From Nesterenkonia haasae (GTDB lineage: Bacteria > Actinomycetota > Actinomycetes > Actinomycetales > Micrococcaceae), in contig NZ_VFIE01000017.1 in the NCBI RefSeq assembly GCF_010119385.1, positions 1 through 64,000 on the forward strand: DNA of 64,000 bases, given 5' to 3'. Shown here piece by piece: positions 26,730-36,346 of this stretch. Each line of letters begins with the position of its first letter. Positions within the stretch are counted from its first letter, which is position 1. The position numbers and the translations under genes are program-made. The notes beneath the pieces are model-generated. The model was not told the origin of the DNA. It made no database searches and was given only the letters and a program-made list of their open reading frames with translations.

Positions 26730-27418
26730 CTACCATGAGAGCTCCTGGCGAGGACGTACCTGGATTTCGGTGAGCTGAGTATCTTCCTGCGCAGTAATTG
26801 CGTTGATGATCGCTCGTGCCACAGTGGATGGCTGGATCAGCTGAGGCCGATCAACGTCGCCGGTGAACAGAGGTGTGCCCGTTGGGCCCGGGAAGACGGA
26901 AATTACCCGCACTCCGTATACCTGCTCCTCCTGCCTCAGTCCGTTGGTCAATGCGCGTAAGGCATGATTAGTGGCTCCGTAGAGTGTGTTCCGTGGCAGA
27001 GGGGGTCACTCGCTCCAGAATTGACGAAAACGACAGTACCGCGGTGCCGCCGCAGACTGGACAGGGATTGCCGCACCAGATCTGCTCCGGCAGTCACATT
27101 GAGGGTGAAGGCAGAGCTCCATTGCTCTGGCGTTGCGTCCTCGACCGAACCCGTCGGGACAACTCCTGCGGCATGGACCAGAGCGTCGACGCGTGCAGGG
27201 ACCAGGTCTGGGTAGGGGAAAGATGTGAGGTCTGCTGGGCGTGGGTCGACTCCTGGTGCTTCGGCGGCCAACTGGTTGAGGCGCTCTTCACTTCGAGCGA
27301 CAGCGATGACGCGCCACCCCAGCTGGGCTAACTGACATGCCACCTCGCGGCCGATTCCGCTGCTTGCACCGGTTACTAGCACCGTCTTGTGCCCTGAGTT
27401 GTCAGTGTTCGCAGTCAT
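26730..27418 (-). pseudogene. Frameshifted SDR oxidoreductase, paralogue of the gene at 56382
   Basis: Two adjacent minus-strand frames (ATG at 27418 to about 27005, then about 27005 to 26730) together encode one SDR closely matching the intact gene at 56382-57071: KTVLVTGASSGIGREVACQL versus KTALVTGASSGIGREVARQL, and a common end TQLTEIQVRPR-ELSW. Alignment of the two DNAs shows one base missing near 27005-27012, just after VFVNSGA, so the Tyr/Lys active site (YGATxHAL) falls out of frame. It lies 20-odd bases beyond the terminator after att copy 2, as the intact copy lies beside att copy 3. Sequencing error is an alternative. Confidence 0.75.
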
Positions 27419-27514
27419 GCTGAGCCTTCCCGCTCGATCGGTCCTAAGCACTTCTGGGGCAGATTCTACTTCCGACGCGGCGGCGTCCGTAGAGGGCTAG
27501 GAGGTCACGAGCCG

Positions 27515-28444
27515 TCACCAGTGCGAAGGGGGAGTGGGGGAGAAATTGCGGTTTTCTTCCCAATAAACAGGAGAGTCGGTCAGGAACGGGATAGCAGCTG
27601 CGCGCTCTTCGTTGATCATTTCCTGCGGGAATGAGTCTTCAATAGTCCGATGGCGCTTGATCACGCCGGCCTTGAACTCTGGATGGGTCAGAATAAACAT
27701 GTCTCCGCGCAGCAGTCCTTGAAGCACGCGCTGGCCAGCCTCCTCGGCAGACATGTAGGGCTGCTGCTTAGACCGTGCGGCAAATTCAGGTGACGCTGGT
27801 GTGTAGCCTGACTCACCATACTCGGGCGGTCTAGTGCTCGTACCTAAGGCGATATTGCTGTGCACCGGCCCGGGAAGATAAGCAGAAACGCCAATATTCT
27901 GATCAAGTAATTCGATGTGCATGGCTTCCGAAAGGGCTATGATGGCGGCCTTAGTCATCGAGTAGAGGCCGGCAACTATAGGCATGAGTCCACCCATTGA
28001 AGAAGTGTTGATGATCCAACCGCCTTCTCCGTGGGCCTGAAGCTTCGGCAGGAACGCTTGGATGCCGTGGCCCACGCCGCGAATGTTGACATCTATGACC
28101 CAATTCCAGTCATCTTCAGTGGCATCTGCCACGGGACCGGTAAGGCCGATCCCAGCGTTATTAACCAGGACATCCACTCTGCCATACCGTTCCTGAACGT
28201 CATCCGCAAGGCGCCGCATACTTTGTAGGTCAGTCACATCCACGCTCTGAGTCTCAACTTCAAGACCTTTTGAATGAAAGATTCCTTGGGTCTCTTCCAG
28301 TAAACTTTGTCGCCGCCCAGTCACGAGAACCTTCATTCCAGCCTGAGCGAAGGCCAATGCGATGCCCCGGCCGATGCCACTTGAGCCGCCGGTCACGACG
28401 GCTACCTTGTTTTCAACAGTCTCCATGTGTGCCTGTGTGGTCAT
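27515..28444 (-). CDS. Short-chain dehydrogenase/reductase beside the mft genes
   Basis: A 309-residue classical SDR: VAVVTGGSSGIGRGIALAFA (cofactor site), NNAGIGLTGP, active-site Ser in INTSSMGGLMP and YSMTKAA for the catalytic Tyr and Lys. The C-terminus is extended and ends in WEENRNFSPTPPSHW. It does not show the insert of the recognised mycofactocin-coupled SDR families as far as I can tell. ATG at 28444 is used; ATG at 28426 is also possible. Divergent from mftC with a CRP-like site between. A role in alcohol or ketone oxidation in the island pathway is inferred from location. Confidence 0.75.
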   Translation of the reverse strand: MTTQAHMETVENKVAVVTGGSSGIGRGIALAFAQAGMKVLVTGRRQSLLEETQGIFHSKGLEVETQSVDVTDLQSMRRLADDVQERYGRVDVLVNNAGIGLTGPVADATEDDWNWVIDVNIRGVGHGIQAFLPKLQAHGEGGWIINTSSMGGLMPIVAGLYSMTKAAIIALSEAMHIELLDQNIGVSAYLPGPVHSNIALGTSTRPPEYGESGYTPASPEFAARSKQQPYMSAEEAGQRVLQGLLRGDMFILTHPEFKAGVIKRHRTIEDSFPQEMINEERAAAIPFLTDSPVYWEENRNFSPTPPSHW

Positions 28445-28534
28445 GCTCTGATGCCACCATCGGTCGGGGTAAGAAAGGTGGTGCCTTCCGTGAGGCAGAA
28501 GGAGCAGCCCCTGGATGGCACTCAGTGCCATTAG

Positions 28535-28550
28535 TGTGGTGTATGTCACT
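28535..28550. promoter_or_regulatory. CRP/GlxR-like site A (mftC and SDR promoters)
   Basis: TGTGG-TGTATG-TCACT, 75 bases before mftC and 91 bases before the divergent SDR. One of five sites of the same architecture at island 2 promoters. Confidence 0.5.
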
Positions 28551-28624
28551 CTGAACGACGCATTCCAGGAGTCATCCAGAGTGCGTCACCAATATTTTGC
28601 CCACGCAACAGAAAGGCAGCTCCC

Positions 28625-29941
28625 ATGACCGCAGAGCCCGTTGCACTTACCCGGCCTTCGGCTTCGGGGGGCGCCCCTGCGACACCGAAGCCCATGCGCC
28701 TGGTGGACCACTTCGAGTATGGATTGGATGCGCCCATATGCCTGACGTGGGAACTGACCTACGCCTGCAACCTCACGTGCACGCATTGTTTATCGAGCTC
28801 GGGACGCCGCGACCCCCGGGAGCTCAGCACTGAGGAGTGCAAAGGTGTGATCGATGAGCTGCAGAAAATGCAAGTGTTCTATGTGAACATCGGTGGCGGA
28901 GAACCCACGGTGCGCAGCGATTTTTGGGAACTGCTCGATTACGCGACCAGCAACAATGTCGGAGTGAAATTCTCTACCAACGGGGTAAAGCTGACTCCGG
29001 AAAACGCAGAGATGCTCGCGGCGAATGACTATGTGGACGTACAGATTTCCTTGGACGGCGCCGACGCTGAGGTGAACGACTACATTCGCTCTGCGGGCTC
29101 GTACGACATGGCCATTCGGGCCATGGAGAATCTGCAGAACGCCGGCATGAAGAACTTTAAGCTTTCTGTCGTCTGTACCCGTTGGAACATCCCCCAGTTG
29201 GACGAGTTCAAAGCAATTGCAGACCGATACGGGGCTCAACTGCGACTGACACGTCTCCGCCCGTCGGGTCGTGCGGTCGATGCGTGGGACGATTTGCATC
29301 CCACGCAGGAGCAGCAAAAGGAGCTCTATGAGTGGTTGCTGGCCCACGGGGACCAGGTTCTCACAGGCGATTCTTTCTTCCACCTTTCCGCTTACGGTGA
29401 GTCGCTGCCGGGTCTCAATCTCTGCGGTGCAGGACGCGTGGTGTGTCTCATTGATCCGATTGGGGAGGTGTACGCCTGTCCCTTCGCAATCCACGACGAG
29501 TTCCTCGCGGGGAATGTTCGTGACGAGGGTGGATTCGAGAAGGTCTGGAAAGAGTCCACACTCTTCAAGAGTCTGCGAGAACCGCAGGCCGGAGGCTCCT
29601 GCTCCACCTGTTCTTTCTTCGACACCTGCAAAGGCGGCTGTATGGCCGCGAAGTTCTTCACAGGTCTCCCATTGGACGGGCCCGACCCGGAATGTGTGCG
29701 GGGCTTCGGGGAGGAACTCCTCAACGAGCGCGACGGTTCGGAACTTCCCAAGCCATCTGGTGACCATTCCCACCGCACCTCACCTCCGCGACCACGAGCC
29801 GGAGCGGCCCGCCCCAGAACGAACCGTAAGGTGTCGGTGACAATCGGGACTAAACCACCTGCACCGAGTGCTCCTCCTGTCTCCGCATGTGATGAGAGCC
29901 CACTAGCCGGATTCGCGCCTGATCAGGCCACGGCCAAGTAA
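28625..29941 (+). CDS. mftC: Mycofactocin radical SAM maturase MftC
   Basis: A 438-residue radical SAM/SPASM protein. The SAM cluster motif is CNLTCTHCLSSSGRRDP (Cys about 56, 60, 63), in the exact style of MftC. The SPASM half holds CGAGRVVCLIDPIGEVYACP (about 266-285) and CSTCSFFDTCKGGCMAAKFF (about 325-344). MftC oxidatively decarboxylates the C-terminal Tyr of MftA and then cross-links it to the penultimate Val. A Pro/Arg-rich tail (about 375-438) follows the SPASM domain. First gene of the plus-strand mftCDEF run; mftA and mftB lie 7 kb away rather than directly upstream, as is usual. Confidence 0.95.
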   Translation: MTAEPVALTRPSASGGAPATPKPMRLVDHFEYGLDAPICLTWELTYACNLTCTHCLSSSGRRDPRELSTEECKGVIDELQKMQVFYVNIGGGEPTVRSDFWELLDYATSNNVGVKFSTNGVKLTPENAEMLAANDYVDVQISLDGADAEVNDYIRSAGSYDMAIRAMENLQNAGMKNFKLSVVCTRWNIPQLDEFKAIADRYGAQLRLTRLRPSGRAVDAWDDLHPTQEQQKELYEWLLAHGDQVLTGDSFFHLSAYGESLPGLNLCGAGRVVCLIDPIGEVYACPFAIHDEFLAGNVRDEGGFEKVWKESTLFKSLREPQAGGSCSTCSFFDTCKGGCMAAKFFTGLPLDGPDPECVRGFGEELLNERDGSELPKPSGDHSHRTSPPRPRAGAARPRTNRKVSVTIGTKPPAPSAPPVSACDESPLAGFAPDQATAK

Positions 29942-29975
29942 CTCAAGCCCTACCGCCACCTAAGGAAGAGAACAC

Positions 29976-31223
29976 ATGGCTAGCACATGGTTTGAAACGG
30001 TTTCCCTCGCCCAGAAGCGCGCCAAGCAGCTCCTGCCGCCATCGGTTTACGGTGCGTTGATAGCCGGCTCTGAGAAGGGCGTGACCATAGCGCAGAATCA
30101 GGAAGCGTTTGCTCAGATCGGTCTTGCTCCGCATGTGGCCGGACACAAGCCTCATCGTGAACTGAACACTGAGGTCATGGGCATACCGTTGTCCCTGCCG
30201 GTGCTCATTTCGCCCACGGGCGTGCAAGCCGTGCACCCAGACGGTGAGATCGCGGTGGCCCGAGCAGCAGCCAACCGAGGAACCGCCATCGGATTGAGCT
30301 CCTTCGCCTCAAAATCTATCGAAGATGTCACGGCGGTGAACGAAAATACGCTCTTTCAAGTGTATTGGAGTGGCACCCGAGAGCAGATGCTGCAACGTCT
30401 AGACCGGGCGAAGAAAGCTGGCGCCAAAGGCATTATTGCCACGTTGGATTGGTCGTTTTCCAATGGGCGTGATTGGGGGAGCCCATGGATTCCTGAGCGA
30501 CTGGATGTGAGAACCGCCGCAAAATTCGCACCGCAGGCTCTGACCCGCCCCAAGTGGCTCTACACTTTCCTGAAATCTGGTCGTGTCCCTGATCTCACCG
30601 CACCCAATCTGCAGGCGTCCGGGGGAGAAGCTCCCACTTTCTTCGGGGCCTACGGCGAATGGATGGGCACGCCGCCGCCTACGTGGGAAGATGTCGCGTG
30701 GCTGCGCAAGCAGTGGGATGGGCCGTTCATGCTCAAGGGGGTCACGCGCATCGATGACGCCAAGCGCGCCGTAGGTGCGGGCGTTACAGCAATCTCGGTC
30801 TCCAACCACGGTGGTAACAACCTCGACACCACACCTGCGACGATTCGCATGCTACCCGGCATTGCGGAGGCTGTGGGGGACGAGGTCGAAGTGCTCCTCG
30901 ATGGTGGTGTCCGCCGCGGTTCCGATGTTGCGAAAGCTGTAGCGCTAGGAGCTAAAGCTGTGATGATCGGACGAGCTTACCTCTGGGGTCTGGCCGCCAA
31001 CGGCCAGGCCGGCGTCGAGAACGTGCTGGACATCCTGCGCGGTGGCCTGGAAGCCGCGGTGCTCGGTCAAGGCAAAGCCTCGATTCATGAGCTCTCTCCT
31101 GACGATCTTGTTGTGCCGGAAGGATTCTTCCTCCGCCTGGGGGATCCCCGAGGAACCTCCGGCCCAATGATTGATCGGCAGGCGGCTCAACCTCAACCGA
31201 CTGCGGCCCGCGCCAGCGAATGA
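29976..31223 (+). CDS. mftD: Mycofactocin biosynthesis FMN dehydrogenase MftD
   Basis: A 415-residue FMN-dependent alpha-hydroxyacid-dehydrogenase-like protein. Visible motifs: LISPTGVQAVHPDGE (about 72-86), the catalytic SNHGGNNLDTTPATI (about 271-285) and LDGGVRRGSDVAKAVALGAKAVMIGR (about 308-333) binding FMN phosphate. In the pathway it oxidatively deaminates the released AHDP dipeptide to premycofactocin. ATG at 29976 follows AAGGAAG. It overlaps mftE by 4 bases. Confidence 0.94.
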   Translation: MASTWFETVSLAQKRAKQLLPPSVYGALIAGSEKGVTIAQNQEAFAQIGLAPHVAGHKPHRELNTEVMGIPLSLPVLISPTGVQAVHPDGEIAVARAAANRGTAIGLSSFASKSIEDVTAVNENTLFQVYWSGTREQMLQRLDRAKKAGAKGIIATLDWSFSNGRDWGSPWIPERLDVRTAAKFAPQALTRPKWLYTFLKSGRVPDLTAPNLQASGGEAPTFFGAYGEWMGTPPPTWEDVAWLRKQWDGPFMLKGVTRIDDAKRAVGAGVTAISVSNHGGNNLDTTPATIRMLPGIAEAVGDEVEVLLDGGVRRGSDVAKAVALGAKAVMIGRAYLWGLAANGQAGVENVLDILRGGLEAAVLGQGKASIHELSPDDLVVPEGFFLRLGDPRGTSGPMIDRQAAQPQPTAARASE

Positions 31224-31984
31224 CATCGACGGTAGAGCCCCAGAGCCAGAGCCACATGCAGCTCAGCCAATGGCCCTGGCCGGAAATCCGCGAACCGGTA
31301 GTTCTGCTACCACTAGGGTCCACCGAGCAGCATGGCCCGCATCTGCCGGTCGACACCGACACCCGCATCGCGCAGGCCGTTGCTGAGAGACTCGGGCAGC
31401 GGCTTAACGCTGAATCTGAGAACGTCCTCATCGCTCCCGCCGTGACCTACGGTGCCAGCGGAGAGCATGCCGGCTTTCAGGGCACCATCTCCATAGGACA
31501 TGAAGCACTGGGCGCCCTGTTGGTGGAATACGGCCGTTCTGCGCTGGAGTGGGCGGCGAAGCTTGTCATCGTCAATGGACACGGTGGAAACGTTGCGTCT
31601 CTCTCCCATGCGGTGCCCCGCCTTCGCTACGAAGGGCGGGAAATTGGATGGTTGCCCTGCGCCAACGGGTATGGTCTGCCCGGCCCAGAAGAAGACGCTC
31701 ACGCCGGCAGAGTTGAAACCTCACTGATGCTGCATATTCAGCCCAACCTCGTCCACATGGCCAAGGCAGAGCCAGGGGTGACGGAGCCTTTGGAGAAAAT
31801 TCTCCCTCGGTTGATGGCTGTAGGAATCAAATCGGTGGCTGCAAACGGCGTGTTGGGCGACCCTACAGGCGCCAGCGCAGCGGAGGGAGAAGAACTGCTC
31901 AATTCGGTCGCCGAGAGTGTGTATCGTCGCTACCGGGCATGGAATGTGGCAGAGACCGGTTGCCTTGCCTTACCGGCCACGTAG
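31220..31984 (+). CDS. mftE: Mycofactocin precursor peptidase MftE (creatininase family)
   Basis: A 254-residue creatininase-family metalloamidase. The metal ligands are in LPLGSTEQHGPHLPVDTDTRIA (about 29-50), VNGHGGNVASL (about 115-125) and DAHAGRVETSLML (about 156-168). MftE cuts the modified MftA to release the C-terminal AHDP. ATG at 31220 overlaps the mftD stop by 4 bases, so the two are coupled. Confidence 0.94.
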   Translation: MTSTVEPQSQSHMQLSQWPWPEIREPVVLLPLGSTEQHGPHLPVDTDTRIAQAVAERLGQRLNAESENVLIAPAVTYGASGEHAGFQGTISIGHEALGALLVEYGRSALEWAAKLVIVNGHGGNVASLSHAVPRLRYEGREIGWLPCANGYGLPGPEEDAHAGRVETSLMLHIQPNLVHMAKAEPGVTEPLEKILPRLMAVGIKSVAANGVLGDPTGASAAEGEELLNSVAESVYRRYRAWNVAETGCLALPAT

Positions 31985-32022
31985 CAATCGCCATCATAGA
32001 GGACTGACAAAGCGGTGAGCAT

Positions 32023-33510
32023 ATGAGCACCTCCCGGGAGGAAAGCCTGGTTCTCCCGCTCGGCACCACAGTGCGGCTCAACGCCCACACTTATGTGTTC
32101 GGCGGCGGTCAGATCCTGATGGGGGGATCGCCTTCCCGAGTAGCACGGCTCACCCCGCAGGCGGCTGAGTTATTCACGCAGGTGCAATCAAGTAGGCGCC
32201 CAAAGATCCCGACCAAGCAGCATCACCGGCTGCTGATCACCGGGGCGACAAGTCAGCGTGTTGCCGGATACCTGGTATCCGCGGGTATGGCCGATCCTGA
32301 CCCCACCTCACTACCACCACTTGGCACCGCGGAGATCACCGTGGTCATCCCGTGTTTCCGCAGAGTTGAAGCGCTGCGCCGGCTCTTACGCAGCGTTACT
32401 TCGGAACTTCCAGACTCCTCGGTCATCGTCGTCGATGACGCCTCAGGAGACCTGAGTCCGCAGATCGCAGCCGCTTCCCGGAGTTATGGTGCTGAGGTCA
32501 TTACATGTCCCCGTAACGAGGGACCCGCCGCAGCGCGGGACAGGGGTTTGGCGCGGGTCGTCACTCCTTTCGTCGCGTTCATCGATACTGACGTCGTGCT
32601 CCGCCCAGGCAGTATGTCCCTTCTCTTGCGACACTTCGCCGATCCACTGCTGGCTGCCGCAGCTCCTCGCGTCCTGGGCCTCGCGCAGAAAGAACCCAGC
32701 TGGGTCTTGCGGTACGAAAACGCCCGCTCCTCCTTAGACCACGGGCCAGATGCATCCCTAGTACGTCCGCATTCCCCTCACTCCTGGCTCTCAACTACCT
32801 GCCTGCTGGCTCGCACGAGCGCAATGGGGGCAGGGTTCGTCGCTGAAATGCGGGTGGCTGAAGATGTCGACCTCGTGTGGCGTCTGGTCAGTGACGGGTG
32901 GCGCGTCCGCTACGAGCCACAGTCTGTCGTGGCACACGAGCACCGTTCCAGTGTAACTACCTGGCTCAGCCGGAAGTACATCTACGGCACCGGGGCGGGA
33001 ATACTCGCACAGCGGCACGGAGCCCTCGTCGCCCCGGCAGTGATGTCACCGTGGGCGGGTGTCGTCCTGGGAGCGCTCGCGGCCCAGAGACGCTGGTCAT
33101 TTCCCGTAGCCGGCACCGCCACCCTGATAGCGACAGTCGTCAATTTCCGTCGCCTGCGGAAGACCACCCCAGGAGTGAGCCCACGCGCGGTACTCGCCCT
33201 GCGGTTATCAGTCTTCGGGCTGACGTCCGCCCTGGGTCAGGGTTTGGCGCTGACGCTGCGTCACTGGTGGCCTGCGGCCGTTGCTGCCGCCTGCATCTCA
33301 CAGCGCGCACGCCGTCTACTTCTGGTGGCCGCAGTCGCGGACGCCGGTTGGGAGTACATGCGTCTTAAACCGCGGTTGGACCCGTTTCGCTTCGCGCTGG
33401 CCCGCCGACTGGACGATTGTGCTTATGGCCTGGGCGTGTGGGTGGGAGCGTGGCGGGCACGATCTATTCGATCGTTGTTGCCGACGCGACCGAAGCGGTC
33501 CCGGGATTAG
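32023..33510 (+). CDS. mftF: Mycofactocin glycosyltransferase MftF
   Basis: A 495-residue family-2 glycosyltransferase. An N-terminal domain with a PqqD-like look (about 1-80) precedes the GT-A catalytic domain: TVVIPCFRRVEALRRLLRSV (about 107-126), VVDDASGD, FIDTDVVLRPGSM (DxD, about 186-198) and VAEDVDLVWRLVSDGW (about 279-294). Hydrophobic segments near 340-430 suggest membrane attachment. MftF adds glucose units to premycofactocin. Last of the four-gene mft run; ATG at 32023. Confidence 0.92.
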   Translation: MSTSREESLVLPLGTTVRLNAHTYVFGGGQILMGGSPSRVARLTPQAAELFTQVQSSRRPKIPTKQHHRLLITGATSQRVAGYLVSAGMADPDPTSLPPLGTAEITVVIPCFRRVEALRRLLRSVTSELPDSSVIVVDDASGDLSPQIAAASRSYGAEVITCPRNEGPAAARDRGLARVVTPFVAFIDTDVVLRPGSMSLLLRHFADPLLAAAAPRVLGLAQKEPSWVLRYENARSSLDHGPDASLVRPHSPHSWLSTTCLLARTSAMGAGFVAEMRVAEDVDLVWRLVSDGWRVRYEPQSVVAHEHRSSVTTWLSRKYIYGTGAGILAQRHGALVAPAVMSPWAGVVLGALAAQRRWSFPVAGTATLIATVVNFRRLRKTTPGVSPRAVLALRLSVFGLTSALGQGLALTLRHWWPAAVAAACISQRARRLLLVAAVADAGWEYMRLKPRLDPFRFALARRLDDCAYGLGVWVGAWRARSIRSLLPTRPKRSRD

Positions 33511-33705
33511 CCGTCGTCACCTCTCCTCATCGGCCGTATTCCCCTCCTACTTCCATGTGATGGAACGAACTCTGTTCGAGGGCACAAAGTCAGTGACCAT
33601 AAGTTAATGACCTAGCGTCAGTCGACGACTCAGGAGCCCTAGGTAAGCCCAGTTCACAGCCTTGGGCTAGTTACCGACAGCACTCTCTAGCGTGAAGGAC
33701 CTACT

Positions 33706-34695
33706 GTGACAGACCAGACCCCAGACTTGGTACATGCCCTCGTCATTGTCGGCTCCGGCCCTGCTGGCTACACCGCTGCCGTCTACGCGGCTCGGGCGAA
33801 CTTGAAACCCGTTGTGTTGGCTGGGTCGGTGACCGCAGGTGGTGAGCTGATGAACACGACGGACGTGGAGAACTACCCCGGTTTCCCCGAAGGGATCATG
33901 GGGCCCGACCTCATGATGAAAATGGAACAGCAGGCCCGGCGATTTGGAGCGGACATCCGCCACGAGGACGCTACGGCACTGATCCTGGATCGTCCCATCA
34001 AGGAAATTACTACTGGCAACGGGGACGTGCTGCACTCACGGGCAGTCATTTTGGCCACCGGTTCTGCCTACCGCGAGCTCGGCGTGCCCGGCGAGAAGGA
34101 ATTTTCCGGGCACGGAGTGAGCTGGTGCGCGACCTGCGACGGATTCTTCTTCCGCGAACAGCACATCGCCGTGGTCGGCGGCGGCGACTCCGCCATGGAG
34201 GAGGCCATTTTCCTGACCAAATTCGCCTCCCACGTCACGATCCTGCACCGCCGTGAGGAGCTCCGAGCATCCAAAATCATGGAGGATCGCGCGAAGGCCA
34301 ATGAGAAGATCAGCTTCCTCTGGAACACTGAAGTGACTGAGATCCAAGGTGACGACAAGGTCAGTCGCCTCATTCTTCGTGACACGGTGACCGGAGAACC
34401 CTCCACCCTCGACGTCACAGGAGTGTTCGTCGCCATCGGTCATGACCCACGCACATCCCTGTTCAAGGACCAGCTGAGGCTCACTGAAGATGGCACGGCC
34501 TGGGTCGACAGCCGAAGCTCCAGGACTTCACTCCCCGGCGTCTTCGCCGCTGGTGACGTCCTGGACCCCACGTATCGTCAGGCCATTACGGCGGCGGGCT
34601 CAGGGTGCACGGCCGCGATCGACGTGGAGCACTGGTTGGCTGATACTGCGGAGTCCGGCGTCTCTGACGACGCGGCCCTGCAGACCGCCGGGTAA
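33706..34695 (+). CDS. Thioredoxin-reductase-like flavoprotein in the mft locus
   Basis: A 329-residue FAD/NADPH protein with every TrxB signature: [19 protein letters not shown] (FAD, about 13-31), the redox-active CATCDGFFF (about 142-150), [15 protein letters not shown] (NADPH, about 157-171) and [21 protein letters not shown] (about 283-303). GTG start at 33706. It is 195 bases after mftF on the same strand and its stop abuts the mftG stop. No thioredoxin gene is present, so it could reduce a thioredoxin encoded elsewhere or the CxxC proteins of this island. This is an unusual gene for a mycofactocin cluster. Confidence 0.9.
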   Translation: MTDQTPDLVHALVIVGSGPAGYTAAVYAARANLKPVVLAGSVTAGGELMNTTDVENYPGFPEGIMGPDLMMKMEQQARRFGADIRHEDATALILDRPIKEITTGNGDVLHSRAVILATGSAYRELGVPGEKEFSGHGVSWCATCDGFFFREQHIAVVGGGDSAMEEAIFLTKFASHVTILHRREELRASKIMEDRAKANEKISFLWNTEVTEIQGDDKVSRLILRDTVTGEPSTLDVTGVFVAIGHDPRTSLFKDQLRLTEDGTAWVDSRSSRTSLPGVFAAGDVLDPTYRQAITAAGSGCTAAIDVEHWLADTAESGVSDDAALQTAG

Positions 34696-36342
34696 CTACG
34701 ACATTGCGCGCGCGATCATCTCGCCGATGAATACTGCAGTGTTGGCTGGCCCCCGGGAGGGGGTTGAAGGCAGCAGAGAAAGATCCGCCACGCGAAGGCC
34801 CTCCACTCCGTGCACCATGCCCACAGAGTTTGTCACGGTGTCTGCACGGGACTCCGGGCCCATTCGCGCGCTACCGCATGTATGGAAGCGAAGTCCGATG
34901 TTTGCACGGAGCCACGTGCTCCATGTCTCGGCGTCCTCCACCAGCGCCCCCAGATCTTGCCGGGCTGAATCTGCCAGAAGCCCTCGCACAGGCTCAGCGT
35001 CTAGTACGTTCACGGCGGTCCGCATTCCGATGCGAAGCCTCGCCAGATCTTCTTCGGCCGTCAGGAAGCGGTAGTCGATGTCCGGTGGGGTGAAAGGGTT
35101 ATTCGACCTTAGCGAGATCCGGCCTCGGGATTCGGCTCGCTGAAGTCCGATCATCAGCGAATAGGTGTGCCTTGCCACCTCTGTCTCGATCCCAAAAAGG
35201 TGGCTGTGGGGCAGCGACGTCAGAAGTAGTTCAATATCTCCCCGTTCGGCGGGGTAGAGGTCAGCCCTATGCCGAGGCTGTCGCTCCGGCAGGCTCGCTG
35301 ACCGCGGGCTGGCTGAGAAGTTCCAGGAAAGGGTGAAGGCCGTCGTGGCGTCGGTCTGCTCAACCCCCGGGCGCACCAGCAGCGGGAGATTGATATCCGG
35401 ATGTTCGCTTACCCCTTGGCCCACACCGGGTAGTTCGGCACGAACCTGCAGTCCGTGACGGCGCAGTTGCTCAGCTGGTCCGATTCCTGACAGCAAGAGT
35501 AACTGGGGCGTAGCGATGGCACCTGCGGCGAGCACCACTTCTCCGCAAGCGATAGTCTCCACGCCAGCGGCACTACTTCCACCGGTAACAGTACGGACGT
35601 CGACCCCGACAACCCGCTGTCCCTGAAAGCGCAGTCTAAGCGCGTGAGAGTTCCCCCTGACCTCCAAGTTGGGTCGCATTCGGGCAGGTGCCACGTACTG
35701 CACCCCGGGATGCAGTCGAACACCTTGGATCGAGTTCATCGGCACGGGGCCGATACCAGGGGTGCCACCGGCGTTCTTGTCCTGCTCCCATACTGCACCG
35801 CCGCTGAGCGCCGCTGCTAGGAAGGCCTCATCCAGTGGTCCTGATGCGCCGTCGCGCGGTGACTGGGTCCACGCACGGGCAATCTGCATGGGACCGGTCT
35901 CGCCATGCAGGTTCGAATCTGGATAGTCCAGATCAGTCTCGAGTGCTCGGAGAATCGGTAGAGCGTTGGAGTAGGACCACCGCGAATCGTGTGGATCGTC
36001 CCCGGATGCGGCCGCCCAGTCGGCAAAGTCTCCGGGGTGAGCCCTGACGAAGTAACCCCCGTTGATGGCCATCGATCCCCCCAGCGCCCTGCCGCGGGCC
36101 ACCCGCCAATCCCTTCCCTTCAACAATGAAGTCGGGTAATCCCAATTCAGCTCATGGCCGGAGCCTACGGACCGCAAGGAGCCCGGCGGGTGCGGGTTTT
36201 TGGCGGGGGCATCACCTGCACCGGGTACTGATCCAGCTTCAATGAGGAGCACTGCAATCTCTGGGTTCTCGCTAAGCCGAGCCGCAAGTGCACAGCCGGA
36301 GGCTCCACCCCCTACAATCACGACGTCGTAGCGCTTGGCCAT
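34696..36342 (-). CDS. mftG: GMC oxidoreductase MftG (mycofactocinol dehydrogenase)
   Basis: A 548-residue FAD-dependent GMC oxidoreductase: YDVVIVGGGASGCALAARLSEN (FAD, about 5-26), the GMC signature GRALGGSMAINGGYFVR (about 84-100) and LAAGAIATPQLLLLSGIGP (about 262-280), C-terminal HTCGSARMGPES (about 491-502) with the active-site His. MftG links reduced mycofactocin to the respiratory chain. It follows mftR by 4 bases and forms a minus-strand mftR-mftG unit, convergent with the thioredoxin reductase gene. Confidence 0.9.
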   Translation of the reverse strand: MAKRYDVVIVGGGASGCALAARLSENPEIAVLLIEAGSVPGAGDAPAKNPHPPGSLRSVGSGHELNWDYPTSLLKGRDWRVARGRALGGSMAINGGYFVRAHPGDFADWAAASGDDPHDSRWSYSNALPILRALETDLDYPDSNLHGETGPMQIARAWTQSPRDGASGPLDEAFLAAALSGGAVWEQDKNAGGTPGIGPVPMNSIQGVRLHPGVQYVAPARMRPNLEVRGNSHALRLRFQGQRVVGVDVRTVTGGSSAAGVETIACGEVVLAAGAIATPQLLLLSGIGPAEQLRRHGLQVRAELPGVGQGVSEHPDINLPLLVRPGVEQTDATTAFTLSWNFSASPRSASLPERQPRHRADLYPAERGDIELLLTSLPHSHLFGIETEVARHTYSLMIGLQRAESRGRISLRSNNPFTPPDIDYRFLTAEEDLARLRIGMRTAVNVLDAEPVRGLLADSARQDLGALVEDAETWSTWLRANIGLRFHTCGSARMGPESRADTVTNSVGMVHGVEGLRVADLSLLPSTPSRGPANTAVFIGEMIARAMS

Positions 36343-36346
36343 TCAA

